Positions 40,458 through 44,855 of a DNA stretch of 44,855 bases are shown here, piece by piece. The notes under the pieces are model-generated. The model worked only from the letters and a program-made list of their open reading frames with translations. It did no database searches and was not told the DNA's origin. A program made the translations under genes and the position numbers. Numbering within the stretch: position 1 is the stretch's first letter; every line of letters begins with the position of its first letter. The stretch comes from a virus: the IMG/VR virus record IMGVR_UViG_3300033144_001638, positions 1 through 44,855 of that record; one strand, 5' to 3'.

Positions 40458-41702
40458 ATGTCTGAGAATCAGAGTCTTCTTGACCAACTAAAAGAGTTGT
40501 TGAGAAGAAAAAGAAGCGAACAGTGGTATGCTGATAAACTAGGTATCACAATCGAAGAAGTAAAAGAACTAAAAAAGGAACTTAAGGGTAAGAAGTATGA
40601 AGAGGGAGATAAGTTTCTAGACAGTGCAACCAACAGTAAACAATTTGAAGAAGCAGTAAGAAAGGTTAGCAACGAACAAGGAACAATAGAAAGCACAATA
40701 ACTCTAGACTTTGAACCCAAAAGTGATATAGAGTTAGCTGAATTACACAAGATAGATCTAGATAGGTATGTTATTACAAACTATTGGTCTAAGGTTCTTC
40801 CCAGTGGGAAGTTCACATCTTCAGTCTTTTCTAGAAGAAAAGGCCCAAAAGATTATACAGCTGATGATTTCAGCAAGTTCTTAGAGAACTATAAATCAAA
40901 CTACATTCCAATCCCTTCACCAGTCAAAGATGAATCAAAACTCTGGGCAGATGTTGAGTTATCCATTTCGGATTACCACTTAGCCAAGAGACATGTAGAT
41001 GGAGATAATGATCCAGTTACAAGAGTGATGAGATTCTTTGATGTTGCGGAGAACCTAACAGAAAAGGTTAGATCAGTTTATGATATAAATAAGATAGTCT
41101 TTCCTATATCGAATGACTTCTTTCACACAGATAACTATCATAAGTCTACTACCAATGGTACTCCTCAGGATATAATGATGGACTATGCTACAGAGTATGA
41201 ACAAGGATTTAATGTTCTAGTTGATACAATCAAAATGCTAAAAGCAAACTGTGAGCATGTAGAAGTTATACTTGTACAGGGTAATCATGACAGAACAAAA
41301 GGTTTTTATTTGGCTCACGCTTTGGATATATATTTTAAAGCTGATGATAATATAACTTTTGTAAGAGAAGACGGTCTGGTAAAAGCTACTGTAGTGGGTA
41401 ATACATTTATTGGTTTCCATCATGGTAACTGTAAAATTGATGCTCTACCTCTATTGTTTGCAACACATCCAACCTATAGTAAATGGTTTGGAGATGCTAC
41501 ATATAGAGAAGTACATACAGGTGATAAACATCACTACATGGCTAAGGAGATAAAAGGGGTTAGAATACAACAGATGCCTAGTTTATCTGGAGCAGATAGA
41601 TGGCATAAAGATAATAACTTTGTACATAGTGTACGAGCTGCTCTAGCTTTAGTCTATGATAAGAAGGTAGGTAAAGTAGCTGAATTTGAAGAAAGAATAT
41701 AA
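40458..41702 (+). CDS. Metallophosphoesterase (calcineurin-like), 414 aa
   Basis: The N-terminal 60 residues are basic and helical, with DKLGITIEEVKELKKEL resembling an HTH. The catalytic part has the five metal motifs in order: ISDYHLAKR, SNDFFHTDN (GDxxD/H type), QGNHDR (GNHD), FHHGN and HTGDKHH (GHxH-like). Members act as nucleases (SbcD/Mre11), phosphodiesterases or phosphatases. Location inside the tail-gene cluster, in its own transcription unit, is characteristic of crAss-like genomes. DNA-related activity is possible because of the HTH-like N-terminus; the real substrate is unknown. The stop overlaps the next ATG (TAATG). Confidence 0.85.
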   Translation: MSENQSLLDQLKELLRRKRSEQWYADKLGITIEEVKELKKELKGKKYEEGDKFLDSATNSKQFEEAVRKVSNEQGTIESTITLDFEPKSDIELAELHKIDLDRYVITNYWSKVLPSGKFTSSVFSRRKGPKDYTADDFSKFLENYKSNYIPIPSPVKDESKLWADVELSISDYHLAKRHVDGDNDPVTRVMRFFDVAENLTEKVRSVYDINKIVFPISNDFFHTDNYHKSTTNGTPQDIMMDYATEYEQGFNVLVDTIKMLKANCEHVEVILVQGNHDRTKGFYLAHALDIYFKADDNITFVREDGLVKATVVGNTFIGFHHGNCKIDALPLLFATHPTYSKWFGDATYREVHTGDKHHYMAKEIKGVRIQQMPSLSGADRWHKDNNFVHSVRAALALVYDKKVGKVAEFEERI

Positions 41703-41905
41703 TGGCACCAAAATTAAAACCAAGCACAAAAGAATACGAAAGAGATTCAAGAGGTAGAATGACACAAAGGTGGAAATGGAAACATTACACAGTTTCAAGT
41801 ACTTCTACTGCTGAACTCGAAAAACTATTAGTTAGTCCCTCTATGACAAGAAAAAAGAATGTCATTCAAAGGGAGCTTGAAAAACGAAAATTATGGCAAC
41901 ATTAA
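41702..41905 (+). CDS. Small basic hypothetical protein, 67 aa
   Basis: A Lys/Arg-rich protein (MAPKLKPSTKEYERDSRGRMTQRWKWKHY...) ending RELEKRKLWQH. It is coupled to the phosphoesterase (one-base overlap) and overlaps the next gene by 13 bases. It may bind nucleic acid or be a small virion cargo. No family recognised. Confidence 0.6.
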   Translation: MAPKLKPSTKEYERDSRGRMTQRWKWKHYTVSSTSTAELEKLLVSPSMTRKKNVIQRELEKRKLWQH

Positions 41906-42618
41906 GAAAATTAGTATCTGATGTGCGAGCTACGCACAAAATTTTATCGACTGATGCACTTATCACAGATAGAGCTATTGCTTCTGAGATAAGAAATCAA
42001 TCTCAAATGTTGATAAAAAGAGAAACTAATTTAAGAAAGTTATGGGCTAGTGATACATTATACACTACCATTCCTTGCTTAGAGATGAAGGAAGTTCCGA
42101 TCTCTGAGTGTTGTGACTATGCAGATGATTGCACAGTATCAAGAACTATTAATAAGTTACCAAGAATAGCAGAAGGTAACTATCAATATGTAATACAGGG
42201 TGTTTATTCCATAGATGCTATGGGAGGACAAGGCACCAAACTAAAAGAAATAACAATTAATAGATACTTAAATCTATTGAAACTACCTGTAGTAAAGAAT
42301 GATTATTACTTCTGGATCTCTAACGGATATCTATATGTAAACAATCCTTTACTAAAGGCAATTAGAATGGCTGCATTTTTTGAAGAAGATGTGCCAAGTG
42401 AAGTATTGTATCCAGAATGTGGATGCGGTGGTGATGTATCAGATGAGGAGTTTTGCATAAATCCTTTAGACAAAGAGTATGCATTACCTGGTTATCTAGA
42501 GTCTTCGACTTTAGGACTAGTATCTCAGAAGCTACTAGCTACATACTTCCAAATTAAAACCGACATGACTCAAGAGGGTATAGATGGACAATCTCCAAAT
42601 GCCCAACCGACTCAATAA
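41893..42618 (+). CDS. Putative ring/neck virion protein, 241 aa
   Basis: The first 45 residues are helical (ATLRKLVSDVRATHKILSTDALITDRA). The middle has Cys pairs (ECCDYADDC) and beta strands (YYFWISNGYLYVNNPLLKAIRMAAFFEEDVPS). The C-terminus is an amphipathic helix plus Gln-rich tail. The arrangement and the neighbours (ring-type gene and muzzle-type gene) suggest a head-to-tail ring or tube protein. I cannot tell which ring it forms. Confidence 0.6.
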   Translation: MATLRKLVSDVRATHKILSTDALITDRAIASEIRNQSQMLIKRETNLRKLWASDTLYTTIPCLEMKEVPISECCDYADDCTVSRTINKLPRIAEGNYQYVIQGVYSIDAMGGQGTKLKEITINRYLNLLKLPVVKNDYYFWISNGYLYVNNPLLKAIRMAAFFEEDVPSEVLYPECGCGGDVSDEEFCINPLDKEYALPGYLESSTLGLVSQKLLATYFQIKTDMTQEGIDGQSPNAQPTQ

Positions 42619-42627
42619 CAATTATAT

Positions 42628-43107
42628 ATGTCAAGAGTAGCAGTTGACTGGCGAAGTGCAAGTAAAAAGAATTACGAGGACTTCTGTAAGAAGCACCCTT
42701 TAATATCTCTAACTTTCGATGAGTGGAGAAATATTATCTATGGCTTCAATGAATCATTCAAATACTACATACTTGAGACAGGAGAGAAAGAAAAACTACC
42801 CACAGGATTTGGAGAGTTTTCAATAAATAAAAAGAAAAGAAGAAGAACTAAAGGTGTCAACGGAAAAGAGTTTGTAAACCTACCTATTGATTGGCAGAAA
42901 ACTAGAGAAAAAGGAAAAGTTATATACAACTTCAATTACCATACTGAAGGATACTTTTTTGGATGGATGTGGTTTAAGTCAACCGCTAGATTTAGAAACT
43001 CAGATCTATGGTACTTTAAACCTTCAAGAAGAACGTCAAGAGACCTTTCTCACTATTTAAAAGCAGACCCTAAATATCAACACATCTATCATGAATGGAA
43101 AAAATAA
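42628..43107 (+). CDS. Conserved virion-cluster protein, 159 aa
   Basis: A basic, aromatic-rich protein (NYEDFCKKHPLISLTFDEWRNII ... FGWMWFKSTARFRNSDLWYF). It shows a compact alpha/beta fold with many Trp/Tyr, typical of small head-tail connection proteins in crAss-like gene clusters. No enzyme motif. It is 3 bases upstream of the next gene. Confidence 0.6.
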   Translation: MSRVAVDWRSASKKNYEDFCKKHPLISLTFDEWRNIIYGFNESFKYYILETGEKEKLPTGFGEFSINKKKRRRTKGVNGKEFVNLPIDWQKTREKGKVIYNFNYHTEGYFFGWMWFKSTARFRNSDLWYFKPSRRTSRDLSHYLKADPKYQHIYHEWKK

Positions 43108-43110
43108 GTT

Positions 43111-44118
43111 ATGTCATACTACTATAAATACGATTTTGTATCCCCAGAGCCTCTATATGCTACAGTAAAAGAAGAGCTTAAAAGTTATTTTGATACTGGT
43201 GCTGTAGATGATTTATTATTTCCTACCTATCTAGACAAGTGTCTAAGAAAGATGGGCAGAACAACCTATAAAATTACTACAGAAGTATTGTTTGTCGAAG
43301 ACTTTGAGGCAAGACTTCCTGATAACTTTCATGCTGTTAGAGAAGCATGGATGTGTGCTGTAATTCCAGGGAACCCTTATCCAGCAGCTTCATCATTCTA
43401 CAGTCAAGCTGCTAATGCTACTACTATTCAAGTTGCACCTCTAACCATAGGTGGTACACCATGTACTAATCCTGAGTGCCAACATCCTAGTTGTGATGGT
43501 ACATGTATGCCTGAAATAGTACAAGCTGTGTACAAAACAAACAGTGAAATACCTAGAGCATATAGAAGAACTTACTTGTTAAAACCAGGTAATATATCAG
43601 CACGTAAAAGTTGTGATGTGTCATACACAAACTCTTGGAATGACTATAATCAACTAGCTTTATCTGGACGTGACTTTACACCAGGATCTTCTTCCTATGA
43701 CTCATTTGATGTAAGAGATAACAAGTTCGTTACAAACTTTAGAAAAGGTGTAGTGCACTTAGTATTCTATTCTACTGATTATGATAAGATAGGTAATCAA
43801 TTAGTCCCAGACAATTATCGTGTAAGAGAGTATATTGAATCCTATATAAAATTTAAAGTATTTGAAACATTAACAAACCAAACCAATGATGAAACTTTTA
43901 ATCAGCTACAAACTAAATTAGCTTACCATAAGCAAGTGATGGACGAAGCGTGGATACTTGCAGAAACAGAACTTAAAAAACAAACAGCTTATCAGAAACA
44001 AAGAAGAGTTGTTACAGATCTTAATCGAAACAATATGTATGAATTACCTGATGCAAAATCTCAAGCCTCAGGAAGATATTCAAATCTATATTGGTGGAGA
44101 CGTAATGGATGGAGTTAA
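43111..44118 (+). CDS. Putative ring/tail stabilisation protein (P22 gp4-like position), 335 aa
   Basis: The N-terminus (YYKYDFVSPEPLYATVKEELKSYFDTGAVDDLLFPTYLDKCLRKMG) resembles the helical N-terminal domain of portal-attached ring proteins. Residues about 90-170 contain a Cys-rich insert (CTNPECQHPSCDGTCM) that could bind zinc. The C-terminal helices (EYIESYIKFKVFETL ... DEAWILAETELKKQ) complete the fold. It lies next to the muzzle-like gene, as the portal-proximal ring does in the known crAss-like virion. The assignment is by position and pattern. Confidence 0.65.
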   Translation: MSYYYKYDFVSPEPLYATVKEELKSYFDTGAVDDLLFPTYLDKCLRKMGRTTYKITTEVLFVEDFEARLPDNFHAVREAWMCAVIPGNPYPAASSFYSQAANATTIQVAPLTIGGTPCTNPECQHPSCDGTCMPEIVQAVYKTNSEIPRAYRRTYLLKPGNISARKSCDVSYTNSWNDYNQLALSGRDFTPGSSSYDSFDVRDNKFVTNFRKGVVHLVFYSTDYDKIGNQLVPDNYRVREYIESYIKFKVFETLTNQTNDETFNQLQTKLAYHKQVMDEAWILAETELKKQTAYQKQRRVVTDLNRNNMYELPDAKSQASGRYSNLYWWRRNGWS

Positions 44119-44128
44119 TTAATAGTAT

Positions 44129-44855
44129 ATGGCTACTAGAAAAGAAATAGAAGACGCAAAAAAGAAAAAAGCTGCTGCGGCTAAAAAGGATGATAAGGCT
44201 CAGAAAGGTCAGGTAAGACTTGAGTTTAATCAAGCTATGACTGGTCTGAATATGGACAGCACTGTCAATCAAGTAAAGACAGGTAGTCTTACTTATGCCT
44301 TAAATGCCACTGTAGAAAACTTTGATTCTAGTTCTGTTAACTATCAGAACGAACCTGGTAATGAACCATGTTTGACTTTTCCTGATGGTTATGAGTTGAT
44401 TGGAAAGTATACTATTCCTGAGAAAAAGAAAAACATATTCTTCTTAGTAAACCCCTCAACTGGTGATAGTGAGATTGGCTTCATGTTTAATAATGATTGT
44501 CAATATCAAACATTAGTAAATGCTCCATGTCTGAGATTTACTATTAACAATCCTATTCATAAAGTGGTACATAGGATAACCAACTGTACTACTGAGATAT
44601 ACTGGACTGATGGAATAAATCCAAGAAGATATCTAGATATAGATAACATTCCTTATATCATTGATCCTAATTCAGATCCTGGATGTGATCCGGTATACAC
44701 TGATCAGTTAGATTGTAATCAACTTAAAATACAACCTGATTTTGATATTCCTTTCGTAGAGGTACATAAGGTAGTAAATGCAGGAAGTTTAGTTGCTGGA
44801 ACATATCAGTTTGCTGTTCAATACGCTGATGCAGCTGGTAGTGATTTAACGTCTT
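44129..44855 (+). CDS. Tail hub/muzzle-like protein (P22 gp10-like), partial 5' part
   Basis: 242 codons run off the right edge. After a Lys/Ala/Asp-rich start (MATRKEIEDAKKKKAAAAKK), the sequence LEFNQAMTGLNMDSTVNQV and NATVENFDSSSVNYQNEPGN is followed by repeated strands with Trp/Tyr and Asp, typical of the beta-propeller tail-tube protein of P22 gp10 and the crAss-like muzzle. The place after the ring gene supports it. Completion beyond the window should show several more propeller blades. Confidence 0.75.
   Translation, partial: MATRKEIEDAKKKKAAAAKKDDKAQKGQVRLEFNQAMTGLNMDSTVNQVKTGSLTYALNATVENFDSSSVNYQNEPGNEPCLTFPDGYELIGKYTIPEKKKNIFFLVNPSTGDSEIGFMFNNDCQYQTLVNAPCLRFTINNPIHKVVHRITNCTTEIYWTDGINPRRYLDIDNIPYIIDPNSDPGCDPVYTDQLDCNQLKIQPDFDIPFVEVHKVVNAGSLVAGTYQFAVQYADAAGSDLTS

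Noticed and set aside
1-44855. Stop-codon reassignment (TAG or TGA recoded)
   Set aside because: TAA, TAG and TGA all end genes at well-packed junctions, and large genes such as TerL, portal, PolB and the 1266-aa protein are open without recoding.

Overview
The window is a piece of a tailed double-stranded DNA phage genome of the crAss-like type (order Crassvirales), very probably infecting a member of the Bacteroidetes. Gene content supports this: family B DNA polymerase, DnaG-like primase, DnaB helicase, small SF2 helicase, RecA/Sak4-type ATPase, uracil-DNA glycosylase, HU/IHF-like protein, TerL, portal, major capsid protein and tail-barrel genes. The expression signals agree with the host guess. 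Promoters match TTTG-N(19-22)-TAnnTTTG, start codons sit behind A-rich leaders such as AATAAATATG, and no convincing Shine-Dalgarno sequence was noticed. DNA is AT-rich. All three stop codons end genes and no long gene has internal stops, so the standard code fits. I saw no tRNA, integrase or CRISPR array.

Layout: bases 1-15749 are all on the minus strand and read leftwards. From right to left: a 132-aa first gene, a cluster of small genes (small membrane proteins, a secreted 3D/double-psi-barrel protein, zinc-ribbon proteins), then the replication block (PolB, membrane AT-hook protein, DnaB, SF2 helicase, ATPase, ssDNA-binding candidate, primase, DUF932-like protein, epimerase, UDG, rIIA-like ATPase cut by the window edge). 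Genes overlap by 1-14 bases at many junctions, so they form long operons. A consensus promoter restarts transcription ahead of the PolB block.

Bases 15750-16136 are the divergent control region. It holds three tandem plus-strand promoters, two of which carry the same 11-bp sequence exactly 150 bp apart, and an unusually G-rich stretch with a G-quadruplex motif.

Bases 16137-44855 are on the plus strand: an HTH protein, HU/IHF-like protein, zinc-ribbon protein, small acidic genes, TerL, portal, acidic scaffold-like protein, major capsid protein, head/neck proteins, then a large host-contact block (28.9-40.3 kb). That block contains Ser/Thr-linker proteins, a trypsin-like protease fused to linkers and beta-sandwich repeats, a tail-collar protein and four tandem paralogues sharing one N-terminal module. 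A strong terminator and a new promoter near 40.3-40.4 kb start the last unit: metallophosphoesterase, ring/neck proteins and the truncated P22 gp10-like muzzle gene.

The most unusual content is the protease-bearing adhesin-like protein with its Thr-linker cassette, the membrane-anchored AT-hook protein, a UDG with Cys in place of the catalytic Asp, clamp-binding motifs on two replication proteins, and several RNA hairpins placed just ahead of start codons.
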